Assembly: GCF_000376565.1 (NCBI RefSeq)
Contig: NZ_BARG01000061.1
Span: forward strand, 1-64,000
Direction of reading: 5' to 3'
From: Streptomyces hokutonensis
GTDB lineage: Bacteria; Actinomycetota; Actinomycetes; Streptomycetales; Streptomycetaceae
Length of the DNA stretch: 64,000 bases
Part shown: piece by piece, positions 41,687-50,956 of the stretch
Numbering within the stretch: position 1 is the first letter of the stretch
Layout: each line of letters starts with the position of its first letter
Translations under genes and position numbers: made by a program
Notes under the pieces: model-generated
Seen by the model: the letters and a program-made list of their open reading frames with translations, nothing else
The model's database searches: none
Told to the model about the DNA's origin: nothing

Positions 41687-41719
41687 AAGACCAGCTCAGA
41701 CCCCGTCTGAGCTGGTCTT
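41687..41719. terminator. Terminator after the third core copy
   Basis: AAGACCAGCTCAGAC pairs with GTCTGAGCTGGTCTT around CCC, then TTTC. It is the same hairpin as 31952-31984 with one loop change. Confidence 0.85.
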
Positions 41720-41956
41720 TTTCGTTCAGCGGATGTGGCGGTGGCGGTGTCCTTGAGTGCGCTGGGTGTGTGTGCGTGCGGGCCGGGCTCCCATCTCAAA
41801 GCACCGCCACGGCTCCGCAACTGGTGATCTACTGAAGAGACCGATCATGTGCAGGTACCGGCCCGCGAGCGCTCGGATCCCTCGGCGGACCGGCTGAACC
41901 GGTCCAGCGGCAAAATCTTCGCGGCCGGCGGCAATGGAAGGCCCACAGGACAACAG

Positions 41957-44716
41957 ATGGATGAGCTGTTCGGCCGCGACGAAGAACGCGGCCGTCTCCA
42001 GTCACTGATCAATCGCGGCCGGACCGGCATGAGCGGTGCCCTCGTTCTCCGCGGGGCGCCGGGTGTCGGCAAGAGCGCCCTGCTGGACCATGTTCAGGCC
42101 GTAGCCGAGGGCAGCCATCAGATCCTGCGGTTTGATGCCGTCGATTCCGAGGCGGAACTCGGGTACGCGGCCCTCCACCACCTGCTCGCTCCTCACCTGT
42201 TTCGCCTGCCCCGATTACCACTTCCGCAGCGCAACGCGCTCGGGCGCATTTTCGGCCTGCAGGACCACTCCGCTCCTCCGGACCGTCTCCTGGTCGGGGT
42301 GGCGGCCTTGGGCCTGCTCACCGCGGCCGCCGCCGAACAGCCGCTCCTGTGTCTGGTGGACGATGCGCAGTGGCTGGACGAGGAGTCGGCCGTTGCCCTG
42401 GGCTTCGTGGCGCGACGCATGTACGCGGAGTCCCTCACCATGGTCTTCGCCGTCCGTGAGGGCATCGGATCAGCACCGGCTCTCCGAGGGCTGCCCTCGC
42501 TGCCGGTCGGCGCTCTTCCCGCGCGCTACGCCACGCAGTTGATCGAGGCGGTGGTGGACGGAGCACTCGACACCGAGGTGCGCGACCGGATCGTATCCGC
42601 CACAACAGGCAACCCTCTGGCCCTGATCGAAGCCGTCAGAGAGCTGAGCCCCGCCCAGTTGAGCGGCGTCTCGCCCCTGCCCGACCCCGTTCCACTGGGC
42701 CAGGCCATCGAGGATCTGTACGTACGGGAGACCCTGACCCTGCCGGCCGGCGCCCGGACCCTGCTCCTCGCGGCTGCCGCCGACCCCACCGCTGACCCCA
42801 ATGTCCTCTGGCGCGCCGGAGTCCTCCTGGACTACGACACCGATGCCGCCGCCCCGGCGGAGGAGCAGAACCTCCTGACCATCCGGGATCGCGTCACCTT
42901 CCGCCATCCCCTCATCCGCGCGGCCGTGTATCACGCCGCACCCACCGCGCTCCGCGTCCGCACCCACGCGGTCCTCGCCGAGGTCGCCGGCGACCTCGGC
43001 GACGTAGACCTTCGGGCGTGGCATCTCGCGTCGGCGGCCACGCATCCGGACGACGCCGTGGCCAGGGAGTTGGAGGCCGCGGCGCACCGTACGCTCGGCC
43101 GCGGCGGGTGGGCGGCGGCCTCCACCCTCCTCGCCCGCTCCGCCGCGCTGACCACCGACCTGCCGTCCCGGGCGCACCGCCTGCTCACCGCCGCCGAGGC
43201 GAGTGTGGTCGCCGGGTCGCCCGGGCGGGGACAGACGCTTCTCGACGCGGCAGCGGCCTACCAGGCGGATCAGCACCACAACGGGCAGGTCCAACGTGTC
43301 CAGGCGCGCATCCATCGTCTTGCCGGCGACACGGGTGCGGCAGCGGACGCACTGCTCTCCGCCGCTCGCCAACTCGCCCCCGTTGACGTCCGCTTGGCCC
43401 GCGACATCCTGGTCGAGGCCGTGGTGCAGGCGCAGATCGGCGGGTCCCTGGCCCCCGCCGCCAGCAGTCGGCGTGCGGTGGCCCAGCTCATCCGGGACCT
43501 GCCCCTGCCCCCGGCGATGGACCGGACGCCGGGTGACACTCTCCTGGAGGCCGACGCCACGCTGCACATCGAAGGAATTGCCGCCGCAGCCGTTCAACTC
43601 CACCACGCCATCGACGAGGTACGTCAAGCTCCGGCGACGGCACCCGAATTGTTCCAGTGGCTTGCCGCGGCATGTGCCCACGCGACCCTGTTGGGCGACG
43701 ACACGGCTCTCAACACCCTGGCGTGGCGGATGGAAAAGGAGGCCCGTACGCAGGGCGCGGCAATTCCGCTGGCCCTTGCCCTCAGTCACACGGCGCTCTC
43801 CGAACTCGTTGCCGGACGCATCCGGGAAGCGGAGATCCTCTTCGACAAACGGTCTGCCTGGGAAGAGGCGCGCGGCAGAGAAGATCACCTCGGGGCACTC
43901 CTCGTCGCGGCCTGGCGTGGCCAGTACACAACCGCTCAGGAACTGGACGAAATCGTCACACAGCAAGCCTCTCGTCATGGGCAGGGCTACCTCCTGGTAT
44001 TCCGCGACTATGCGCGAAGCGTCGTCTCGCTCAGCCAGGGCCGCTATGCCGAGGCTCTCGGCAGCCTGGAGGGGTGTCTCGCGGAGAGCTCGCAACTCAA
44101 GTTCGCGGTCTGCGACATGGTGGAAGCCGCCGTCCGCTGCGGCAGACAGACGCAGGCTCTTTCCATACGGGACTACTTGCAGGATCTGGCGAAATTGACT
44201 TCCGTACCCGCTCTCCTGGGTGATCTGGCACGCGCCGACGCACTTGTTCTCGAAGACGACGCGTCGGCCGAACCGCTCTATCTTGAGGCGATTCGGCATC
44301 ACGAGAACACGCGAGGCCCCGGGCGGCTCGCCCGCAGCCACCACCTCTACGGAGAGTGGCTGCGCCGGGGCCGCCGTACCAAGGAGGCCCGCCATCACCT
44401 CCGGTCCGCCCGCGACCTGTTCACGCGGATGGGAGCGGGGGGCTATGCGCTGCGTGCGGCCATGGAGCTGTCCGCGGCCGGCTCCTCGTCGGAAGCCCGG
44501 CACCACACACCCGCGACCGACAGCGAGAATCAGCTCACGACGCAGGAGTCCAGAGTCGCGCGGCTCGCCGCCGATGGCGCGACGAACGCCGAGATCGCCG
44601 CACAACTCTTCCTGAGTGTGCATACGGTCGATTATCACCTGCGTAAAGTGTTCAAGAAACTCGGAGTGCATTCCCGTCGAGATCTTCAGGAAAATCGGAA
44701 ACACCTCGGTTCCTGA
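41957..44716 (+). CDS. Large LuxR-type (LAL) transcriptional regulator
   Basis: A 919-residue regulator. An N-terminal AAA ATPase has Walker A GAPGVGKS (33-40) and Walker B-like LLCLVDDAQWLDEES. A long helical middle with TPR-like repeats follows. The last 65 residues form the LuxR HTH (LTTQESRVARLAADGATNAE, IAAQLFLSVHTVDYHLRKVF). LAL proteins activate antibiotic or carbon-use clusters in response to inducers. I choose ATG 41957 with AGGA 7-11 bp upstream; GTG 41849 would add 36 residues. A target is not evident; the hydrolase gene downstream is a candidate. Confidence 0.88.
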   Translation: MDELFGRDEERGRLQSLINRGRTGMSGALVLRGAPGVGKSALLDHVQAVAEGSHQILRFDAVDSEAELGYAALHHLLAPHLFRLPRLPLPQRNALGRIFGLQDHSAPPDRLLVGVAALGLLTAAAAEQPLLCLVDDAQWLDEESAVALGFVARRMYAESLTMVFAVREGIGSAPALRGLPSLPVGALPARYATQLIEAVVDGALDTEVRDRIVSATTGNPLALIEAVRELSPAQLSGVSPLPDPVPLGQAIEDLYVRETLTLPAGARTLLLAAAADPTADPNVLWRAGVLLDYDTDAAAPAEEQNLLTIRDRVTFRHPLIRAAVYHAAPTALRVRTHAVLAEVAGDLGDVDLRAWHLASAATHPDDAVARELEAAAHRTLGRGGWAAASTLLARSAALTTDLPSRAHRLLTAAEASVVAGSPGRGQTLLDAAAAYQADQHHNGQVQRVQARIHRLAGDTGAAADALLSAARQLAPVDVRLARDILVEAVVQAQIGGSLAPAASSRRAVAQLIRDLPLPPAMDRTPGDTLLEADATLHIEGIAAAAVQLHHAIDEVRQAPATAPELFQWLAAACAHATLLGDDTALNTLAWRMEKEARTQGAAIPLALALSHTALSELVAGRIREAEILFDKRSAWEEARGREDHLGALLVAAWRGQYTTAQELDEIVTQQASRHGQGYLLVFRDYARSVVSLSQGRYAEALGSLEGCLAESSQLKFAVCDMVEAAVRCGRQTQALSIRDYLQDLAKLTSVPALLGDLARADALVLEDDASAEPLYLEAIRHHENTRGPGRLARSHHLYGEWLRRGRRTKEARHHLRSARDLFTRMGAGGYALRAAMELSAAGSSSEARHHTPATDSENQLTTQESRVARLAADGATNAEIAAQLFLSVHTVDYHLRKVFKKLGVHSRRDLQENRKHLGS

Positions 44717-44748
44717 ATTCCGGCACACCGGCGCGAATCCCGGAATTC
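44715..44748 (+). terminator. Hairpin after the LAL regulator gene
   Basis: GAATTCCGG pairs with CCGGAATTC across a 16-base loop right at the stop codon. No T-run follows, so it may be a weak terminator. The rest of the 317-bp gap to 45033 holds no gene; it must contain the hydrolase promoter. Confidence 0.5.
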
Positions 44749-45033
44749 TCGGGCCCGTGGACCCCGGGTTCGTAGTCACCGGACCACGCGGACTACGTAC
44801 CGTACGGGATGACTGCACACGCGTTCTGCTGCACGATGGGAAGCGGCAAGCGACACCCGGCACGACAGACCACTGCGACGGGGAGATACCTCGCGAATAA
44901 CCTGTTGGCCGCGGTCAGTTCGTTGCACATGCACACCAGGGTCCGTTGAACTATTTTCAAGCGGCCTGCTTCGCCGGCGAGTTCTGTCGGAACAGCGCCC
45001 GGCGTGCGGCCGCCGGCGGAAGGTGAATCGATC

Positions 45034-45861
45034 ATGGCAGTCTTTACCACTTCTGACGGCACCGAGATCTTTTACAAGGACTGGGGGAGCGGTCGCCCCG
45101 TGGTGTTCAGCCACGGCTGGCCGCTCAACGCCGACGCCTGGGACGACCAGGCTCATCTGGTGGCGGGCAACGGCTACCGGGCCATCGTGCACGACCGCCG
45201 CGGTCACGGCCGGTCGGGCCAGCCGTGGAACGGCAACGACCTCAGCACCTACGCCGAGGACCTCACGCAGTTGCTGGAGCACCTCGACCTGCACGACGTG
45301 GTGCTCGTCGGCCACTCCACCGGCGGCGGCGAGGTGACGCGCTGCGCGGCCGGGCGGGCCGCGTCACGGGTGTCGAAGCTCCTGCTCCTCGGCGCGATCC
45401 CACCGCTGATGCTGAAGACGGAGAGCAATCCCGAGGGCCTGCCCATCGAAGTCTTCGACGGGATCCGCCAGGGTGTCCTCGATGATCGCTCCCAGTACTA
45501 CTGGGAACTCAGCGCCCCGTTCTACGGTGCCAACCGAGAAGGCTCTCAGGTGTCCCTGGGGCTGCGTGAAGCCTTCCGGTTGTGGAGCCTGCAGGTCGGC
45601 ATGAAGGGTGCGTACGACTGCGTCAAGGCCTTCTCGGAGACGGATCTGACCGAGGACCTCAAGCGCATCGACGTACCGACGCTCATCATCCACGGGGACG
45701 ACGACCAGATCGTGCCCATCGTGGCGTCGGCGGAGAAGTCGGTGAAGCTCATCAAGGACGCCGAGCTGAAGGTCTATGAGGGGGCGCCGCACGGGCTCAT
45801 GTCGGTCGCTCCCTTCAAGGAGCGGTTCAACGCGGACCTGCTCGGCTTCCTCGCCGACTGA
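45034..45861 (+). CDS. Alpha/beta hydrolase, cofactor-free haloperoxidase/esterase type
   Basis: A 275-residue alpha/beta hydrolase. Oxyanion motif HGWPLNAD (residues 27-34) is followed by nucleophile GHSTGG (Ser95), then HGDDDQIVP (acid) and EGAPHGLMS (His). This is the set of signatures of bacterial non-heme chloroperoxidases, which mostly act as esterases in vivo. The ATG follows GGAAGGTGA by 10 bp. An inverted repeat follows the gene. Substrate unknown. Confidence 0.9.
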   Translation: MAVFTTSDGTEIFYKDWGSGRPVVFSHGWPLNADAWDDQAHLVAGNGYRAIVHDRRGHGRSGQPWNGNDLSTYAEDLTQLLEHLDLHDVVLVGHSTGGGEVTRCAAGRAASRVSKLLLLGAIPPLMLKTESNPEGLPIEVFDGIRQGVLDDRSQYYWELSAPFYGANREGSQVSLGLREAFRLWSLQVGMKGAYDCVKAFSETDLTEDLKRIDVPTLIIHGDDDQIVPIVASAEKSVKLIKDAELKVYEGAPHGLMSVAPFKERFNADLLGFLAD

Positions 45862-45907
45862 CCCGCGAGCGGTACCCCGGATCAGAGCCGGCACCCGACC
45901 GACCGCG

Positions 45908-45936
45908 GTGATGCGCGGCTGCCGCTCGCGCATCAC
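45908..45936. terminator. Hairpin after the first hydrolase gene
   Basis: GTGATGCGCG pairs perfectly with CGCGCATCAC around a 9-base loop, 46 bp past the stop. The remaining sequence to 46175 is non-coding, with two GGTGGGGG-type direct repeats and a pair of GCCTTTGAGGCGG-like inverted arms, and no gene seen. Confidence 0.65.
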
Positions 45937-46175
45937 CCGTCGACTCCCGCCGAGTTGCTGCCCTCCAAGCCTTCGACGCGGTGGGGGTGCCCCACGCCTT
46001 TGAGGCGGTGGGGGAGGGCGTGCCAGACCCCGCGTCTCCGACAGGGTCCGCCGTACAGGCCCCAGGACTGTGTCCCGTACGGCGGGAAGGACGCGTCGTC
46101 GGGAACAGCGGACTGCCGGAAAGTCCCCAAAGCGCAAGGCAGTTGGTGACAGCGCATGCAGCCAGAGAGGACGAC

Positions 46176-47054
46176 ATGTCCACCCCTGACCACGAGTACC
46201 AGAGCAGACTGGTCGAGACACCTTACGGACGCCTTCACGTTCGTGACGTCGGAGGCGATGGCTTACCCATCGTCGCCATGCACGGTTTTCCGGACGATTC
46301 CCGGATCTATGACCGCCTCATACCTCTCGTAGCCCCACGGCGCGTGGTGACCCTGGACTTCTCCGGCTTCGGAGGGTCCGACCGTGGCCCGTACGCCGCC
46401 CTTCAGCCCGGGCAGCGCGAGGCCGAACTCACGGCGGTACTCACGGAGTTGGGAATCGACCGCTGCGTTCTGGTCGGCCACGACGCGTCCGGGGCCGTCG
46501 CGGTCAACTTCACCCTGGACCACGCCGAGTCGGTGGACAGACTCGTACTCCTCAACTGCTACTACGGGGACGCCCCTTCCTTGCAGTTCCCGGAGCTGAT
46601 CCGCCTGCTGGGAGACCCCGACTTCACACCGCTCGCCGACGCCCTCATGGACGACCCGAAGATGCGGGAATGGATCCTGGCGCACACCCAGACGCGGTTC
46701 GGGTACGCGGTCGGTGACCCGGACGGTGTGGTGGCGGCCTCCGTGGCCCCGCAGTGGTTCGGGGAAGGCACGCGGCCGGACGCACTCGTAGCGATCCGCG
46801 CCTGGACTGCCGCCCTGTTTCCCGACCTGGAGATCCAGAACCGCCGCATCGCGGACGGCGAGTTGAACAAGCTGACCGTGCCGGTCACCGTGGCGTTCGG
46901 CGAGGACGACCCCTACCTCAACCCCGAAGTCGCCCGGCACATCGCTCGCCACTTCCCCGACGCCACAGTGCACTTGATCAAGAACGCCTCCCACTGGCCC
47001 CAGTGGGAGCAGCCCGAGCAGACGGCCCGACTCGTTCTCGGAAACGGGAGCTGA
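46176..47054 (+). CDS. Alpha/beta hydrolase with Asp nucleophile, haloalkane dehalogenase/epoxide hydrolase type
   Basis: A 292-residue hydrolase with HGFPDDSR near 36 and nucleophile elbow GHDASG (Asp103). Acid is in FGEDDPYL and the His in NASHWPQWEQPE. An Asp nucleophile makes dehalogenase or epoxide hydrolase chemistry more likely than ester cleavage. An upstream in-frame extension of 65 residues is low in quality, so I start at MSTPDHEYQ. GAGAGGACG gives the ribosome site. Confidence 0.85.
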   Translation: MSTPDHEYQSRLVETPYGRLHVRDVGGDGLPIVAMHGFPDDSRIYDRLIPLVAPRRVVTLDFSGFGGSDRGPYAALQPGQREAELTAVLTELGIDRCVLVGHDASGAVAVNFTLDHAESVDRLVLLNCYYGDAPSLQFPELIRLLGDPDFTPLADALMDDPKMREWILAHTQTRFGYAVGDPDGVVAASVAPQWFGEGTRPDALVAIRAWTAALFPDLEIQNRRIADGELNKLTVPVTVAFGEDDPYLNPEVARHIARHFPDATVHLIKNASHWPQWEQPEQTARLVLGNGS

Positions 47055-47149
47055 ATCCGCCGCACGCCTGATCCGCCGTCCAGCGCAGGCGGAGAGGGTG
47101 CGCGTCATGGATTTTTCAGAAGTCAGCCGGACCGACCGAGGGAAAAGGT

Positions 47150-47782
47150 GTGAACGACACACTGAGTCTGCCGACGGGGACTTGGCACAATGAGATCCTC
47201 GTGGCGATGCAGCAGACCGTGAATCCGTCCGTCGTGAACCACTGCATTCGCAGTTTCCTGTGGGCGCGCCTGTATGCGGAACACATCGGCGCTCTGGACG
47301 ACGCGGCCTACGACGAGAACCTCCTCTTTGCCGCGTGCGTCGGACACGACCTTTCCACCGGAACTCTGGGCAAGGGCACTTCTCGCTTCGAGGTGGAGGG
47401 AGCCGACCTGGTTGCCGACATCCTGACCAGACACCATCTCGCCGCCGCGGACGTGGACCGGGTATGGGAGGCGATCGCCCTTCACACCTCCGACCAGATC
47501 GCTGAGCGGCGAGGCCTGATCACGCGGCTCACCTACGAAGGCATCTACATCGACTTCGGGAAGAATGCCGACCTCGTAACCGATTGGGCCACGCAAGTGC
47601 ACCATGCGTTCCCCCGGCTCAAAATGGTCCGCTCGCTCACCGACGTGATCGTGGCACATGCGGCACTGAGTGAGAACGCGGTTCCTCGCTACGGAATCGC
47701 GTTCAATCTTGTTCGTGAGCGAGAGACCGACGGCGAGACCTTCATGGAACGCACGGTGAGCCAAGGACCTTGGGGAGAGTGA
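47150..47782 (+). CDS. HD-domain hydrolase-like protein
   Basis: A 210-residue helical protein with HD-type ligands: NHCIRSFLWARL (His), CVGHDLS (the His-Asp pair), and later HH in ILTRHHL and ALHTSD. This layout matches small HD proteins near cyanamide hydratase-like enzymes, which hydrolyse small nitriles or act on metabolites. GTG start after GGGAAAAGG. It follows the Asp-type hydrolase by about 100 bp. Confidence 0.78.
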   Translation: MNDTLSLPTGTWHNEILVAMQQTVNPSVVNHCIRSFLWARLYAEHIGALDDAAYDENLLFAACVGHDLSTGTLGKGTSRFEVEGADLVADILTRHHLAAADVDRVWEAIALHTSDQIAERRGLITRLTYEGIYIDFGKNADLVTDWATQVHHAFPRLKMVRSLTDVIVAHAALSENAVPRYGIAFNLVRERETDGETFMERTVSQGPWGE

Positions 47783-47844
47783 GGTATGTCATCGCACTCC
47801 ACCCCTCACCGGATTGGACTGCGATGGACGGAATCCCGGCCCGT

Positions 47845-48471
47845 TCAGCTCTTTGCGGCGAACGATTCGATGTAGGCCAGGGCCCCGTACAGCGCGTCGC
47901 GCAGGGGCGTGGACTCGCCGGCCGCCTGGTCCAGCAGGGCTCCGCCCTGGAACGCGGCGGTGAGCAGGTGGGCGAGCGCGACCGGGTCGGCCTCCGGCCG
48001 TAGTTCGCCGCGCTCGCGCATCGCGCTCAGGCCGTGCTTGAACAGTTCCTGCCACCGCTCGAAGCCGTCGGCCACCGCGTCCCGGTGGGAGGGCTCGGTC
48101 TTGACGACCTCGGCGGCCAGCGAGCCGAATGTGCACCCGCCGCGCACCATGTCCTGCGAGGCGATGTAGGAGTCGGCCCATCGGCGCAGGGCGGCGAAGC
48201 TGTCCAACTCGCCCAGTTCGGGAGCCTGATGGCGGGCGACGATGTGATCGGCCTGCCAGGCGAGCACCGCGCGTACCAGGGAATCCTTGGTGGGGAAGTG
48301 GCGCGTCAGCTGTGAGCCGCTGACTCCGGCGGCCTCCCGGATCTGCTCGTTGTTGGTGTTCTGCGCGCCGTGTTCGTAGATCAGCTCGGCGGCCGCCCGG
48401 ACGATGCGTTCGCGTGTGGCCAGGCCCTTGGCGGTCAGCTTCCGGGCCGGCGCTTCGCTGGTTGTGGTCAT
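47845..48471 (-). CDS. TetR-family regulator of the adjacent efflux operon
   Basis: A 208-residue protein. HTH is ATRERIVRAAAELIYEHGAQ, then NTNNEQIREAAGVSGSQLTR; the rest is a helical ligand-binding domain (SFAALRRWADSYIASQDMVR). It is divergent from the MFS gene, with two near-identical repeats between them at 48491-48563. I infer it represses both itself and the MFS-NmrA-SDR operon until an inducer binds. The ATG gives MTTTSEAPARK. Confidence 0.9.
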   Translation of the reverse strand: MTTTSEAPARKLTAKGLATRERIVRAAAELIYEHGAQNTNNEQIREAAGVSGSQLTRHFPTKDSLVRAVLAWQADHIVARHQAPELGELDSFAALRRWADSYIASQDMVRGGCTFGSLAAEVVKTEPSHRDAVADGFERWQELFKHGLSAMRERGELRPEADPVALAHLLTAAFQGGALLDQAAGESTPLRDALYGALAYIESFAAKS

Positions 48472-48490
48472 GGCCACGATCGTACCGCAA

Positions 48491-48563
48491 AAAAGGGCTT
48501 GACAGCCCATTCTGTGAGGTGTTCCCTGGAGGCAAGTCGAAAAAGGGCTGTCAGGCCCATTCT
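48491..48563. promoter_or_regulatory. Paired TetR operators in the divergent promoter region
   Basis: AAAAGGGCTTGACAGCCCAT (48491-48510, then TCT) and AAAAGGGCTGTCAGGCCCAT (48541-48560, then TCT) are 23-bp units exactly 50 bp apart. Each has a central dyad: GGGCT-TGAC-AGCCC and GGGC-TGTCAG-GCCC. The first overlaps a perfect -35 hexamer TTGACA (48499-48504) facing the MFS gene. Binding there would block its promoter. Confidence 0.8.
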
Positions 48564-48581
48564 TCTGAGGAGGCGGACGGG

Positions 48582-50003
48582 ATGTCCACACAGGTGGCAC
48601 CGCAAGCGGTCGCGACGGCCGTGCACCACGCCCCGGCCCCGGCCGTCACCGAGGCCGGTCACCCGCGCCGGTGGAGCATCATGGCGGTGCTGGGTGCCGT
48701 CGCCTTCATGGCGCAGCTCGACTTCTTCGTCGTCAACGTCGCCCTCGACGGGATCGGCCGGTCGTTCCCGGGCGCGGGTGTCGCGAGCGTCTCGTGGGTG
48801 CTGTCGGCCTACGCCATCGTCTTCGCCGCCGTGCTCGTGCCCGCGGGCCGGATCGCGGACCAGTGGGGACGCAAGAAGATGCTGCTGTCCGGAGTGGCCC
48901 TCTTCACGCTCACCTCCGCCGTCGCGGCTGCCGCACCGAGTCTCGGCGTGCTGGTGGCGGCCCGCGCCCTCCAGGCCGTCGGCGCGGCGATGATCGTGCC
49001 GACCTCGCTCGGCCTGCTCTACCCGAGCTTTCCCAAGCGCCAGCACACCCTGGTCGTCGGCCTGTGGGCGGGCGTGGGCGCGATCGCGGCCTCGGCGGGC
49101 CCGCCCGTCGGCGGACTGCTCGTCACCCTCGACTGGCGGTGGATCTTCCTGATCAACGTCCCCGTCGGCATCGCCACCCTCGTCGCCGGCGCGCTGCTCC
49201 TGCCCGAGGTCCGCCAGCCCAGGGGCACCGCCCTGCCGGACCCGGGCTCCGCCCTCGCACTGCTGCTGGCCGTGAGCCTGCTGGTACTCGCCACCGTCCA
49301 GGGCCCGGGGTGGGGCTGGACGGACATCCGTACCGTGACCCTCTTCGCAGCGGCCGCACTGGCCGCCGCCGCGACCGTGGAGCGCACCCTGCGCGCCAAG
49401 GCACCGGTGATCGAGCGGCAGTTGTTCGCCGGCCGGCAGTTCACCGCCGCCACCGTGGCCCTGTTCCTGTTCTCCGCCGGCTTCGCCATCGTCCTGCTCA
49501 GCACCGCCCTGTTCATGCAGGAGGTCTGGCACTTCAGCCCGCTGCGCGCCGGCGTCTCCATCGCCCCCGCCCCGCTGGCCTCGATCGCCTTCGCCATGAA
49601 CGCCGGCCCCATCCAGAACCGCTTCGGACGCACCCTCCCCGCCGTGACCGGCACGCTGGCCATGGCACTCGCCGCCGCCTACTGGCTCGCGACCGTGCAC
49701 ACCGCCCCCGACTACTGGGGCGCCATGTTCCCGGGCCTGATCCTGGTGGGCCTGGCCGGCGGGCTGGCCTGGGCGCCGCTGTTCGCCGCCGCCGGCACCC
49801 TCGCACCCGACCGCGCCACCACCGGCAGCGCCGTACTCAACATGAGCCGGCAGATCGGCAGCGCCGTGGGCGTGGCCGTGCTCGTCGCCTTCACACCCCA
49901 CGCGGCGATCACCGGGTTCGACCACGCCTGGTGGGTCCAGGCAGGCGCCGGAATCGCCGCGGCGGCCGCGCTGATCGCCCTCCGGCCCCGCCGCACCCCC
50001 TGA
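48582..50003 (+). CDS. MFS drug efflux transporter, DHA2 (14-TM) family
   Basis: A 473-residue transporter. The first helix region reads SIMAVLGAVAFMAQLDFFVV (motif D1-like), then GRIADQWGRKK (motif A) and AVGAAMIVPTSL. Fourteen hydrophobic segments are visible. DHA2 pumps export drugs by proton exchange. ATG 48582 has GAGGAGG 9 bp upstream; reading further back would cross the operators. It is followed by NmrA and SDR genes. Confidence 0.92.
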   Translation: MSTQVAPQAVATAVHHAPAPAVTEAGHPRRWSIMAVLGAVAFMAQLDFFVVNVALDGIGRSFPGAGVASVSWVLSAYAIVFAAVLVPAGRIADQWGRKKMLLSGVALFTLTSAVAAAAPSLGVLVAARALQAVGAAMIVPTSLGLLYPSFPKRQHTLVVGLWAGVGAIAASAGPPVGGLLVTLDWRWIFLINVPVGIATLVAGALLLPEVRQPRGTALPDPGSALALLLAVSLLVLATVQGPGWGWTDIRTVTLFAAAALAAAATVERTLRAKAPVIERQLFAGRQFTAATVALFLFSAGFAIVLLSTALFMQEVWHFSPLRAGVSIAPAPLASIAFAMNAGPIQNRFGRTLPAVTGTLAMALAAAYWLATVHTAPDYWGAMFPGLILVGLAGGLAWAPLFAAAGTLAPDRATTGSAVLNMSRQIGSAVGVAVLVAFTPHAAITGFDHAWWVQAGAGIAAAAALIALRPRRTP

Positions 50004-50067
50004 CCGCAGGGCCGCGCACACCGTGCGGCACCCGCCAACTCCCTTTCAGGAAACGGAGATCACCGTC

Positions 50068-50943
50068 GTGGAACGCAACCTTCTCGTCATCGGCGCCACC
50101 GGCAAGACCGGCCGCCACACCACCGAACTCCTCCTCCAGCGCGGGCACCGCGTCCGCGCACTCGTCCGCGGCCTCGACGCCCGCGCCGAGCGGCTCGCCG
50201 CCCTGGGAGCCGACGTCGTCGAAGGCGACGTCCTCGACCTGGACTCCCTGGCCCGCGCGACCAAGGGGATCGACGCCCTTTACTTCACCTACCCGATCCG
50301 CCCCGGCCTGATGGACGCCACCGCGAACGTGGCCCAGGCGGCGGAGGAGAACGGCGTCCAGGCGATCGTCAACATGTCGCAGGTCTCCGCCCGCCGGAAC
50401 ACCGCCAGCAACGCGGCACGCCAGCACTGGGTCGCCGAACGAGTCCTGGACCATGCCCCGGTCCCCGTCACCCACATCCGCCCGACCTTCTTCGCCCAGT
50501 GGCTGATCGACACCTGGGCCGACGGAACCGGCGAACTGCGCCTGCCGTTCGCCGACGGCCGCCACGCCCCCATCGCGGAAACCGACCAGGCGAAGGTGAT
50601 CGCGGCCGTCCTCGAAGACCCCGCCCCGCACGCCGGCCGGATCTACCCGCTGTACGGCGCCGAGGAGCTCGACCACTACGAGATCGCCGAGAAGATGTCG
50701 AAGGCACTGGACCGCGACGTCACCTACGTGCCGATCGAACTCGACGAATTCGCCGCCATCCTGCGCGGGCGCGGCGCGCCGGACCACCTGGTCCAGCACC
50801 TGCTCGCCGTGGCCGTCGACTACCGCAACGGCGTCTTCGCCGGCACCAACGACCTCGTGAAGACGATCGGCGGCAGCGACCCCCTCACCGTCGAGGACTT
50901 CATCGCTCAGAACCGCGACGCCTTCAACCTGCCCACTGCCTGA
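50068..50943 (+). CDS. NmrA-like NAD(P)-binding protein
   Basis: A 291-residue Rossmann-fold protein with LVIGATGKTGRHTTELL (GxxGxxG) and RGHRVRALVRG at the N terminus. Family traits continue with YFTYPIRPGLMD and THIRPTFFAQWLIDTW. Such atypical SDR proteins act as reductases or redox sensors. GTG 50068 fits GGAG at 50055-50058. It is 65 bp after the MFS gene and likely co-transcribed. Confidence 0.85.
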   Translation: MERNLLVIGATGKTGRHTTELLLQRGHRVRALVRGLDARAERLAALGADVVEGDVLDLDSLARATKGIDALYFTYPIRPGLMDATANVAQAAEENGVQAIVNMSQVSARRNTASNAARQHWVAERVLDHAPVPVTHIRPTFFAQWLIDTWADGTGELRLPFADGRHAPIAETDQAKVIAAVLEDPAPHAGRIYPLYGAEELDHYEIAEKMSKALDRDVTYVPIELDEFAAILRGRGAPDHLVQHLLAVAVDYRNGVFAGTNDLVKTIGGSDPLTVEDFIAQNRDAFNLPTA

Positions 50944-50956
50944 AGAGGAGAAGTCA

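Noticed and set aside
42470..44863. A 797-residue minus-strand frame opposite the LAL regulator
   Set aside because: Low-complexity translation, no ribosome site, and the plus strand has clear ATPase and LuxR motifs.
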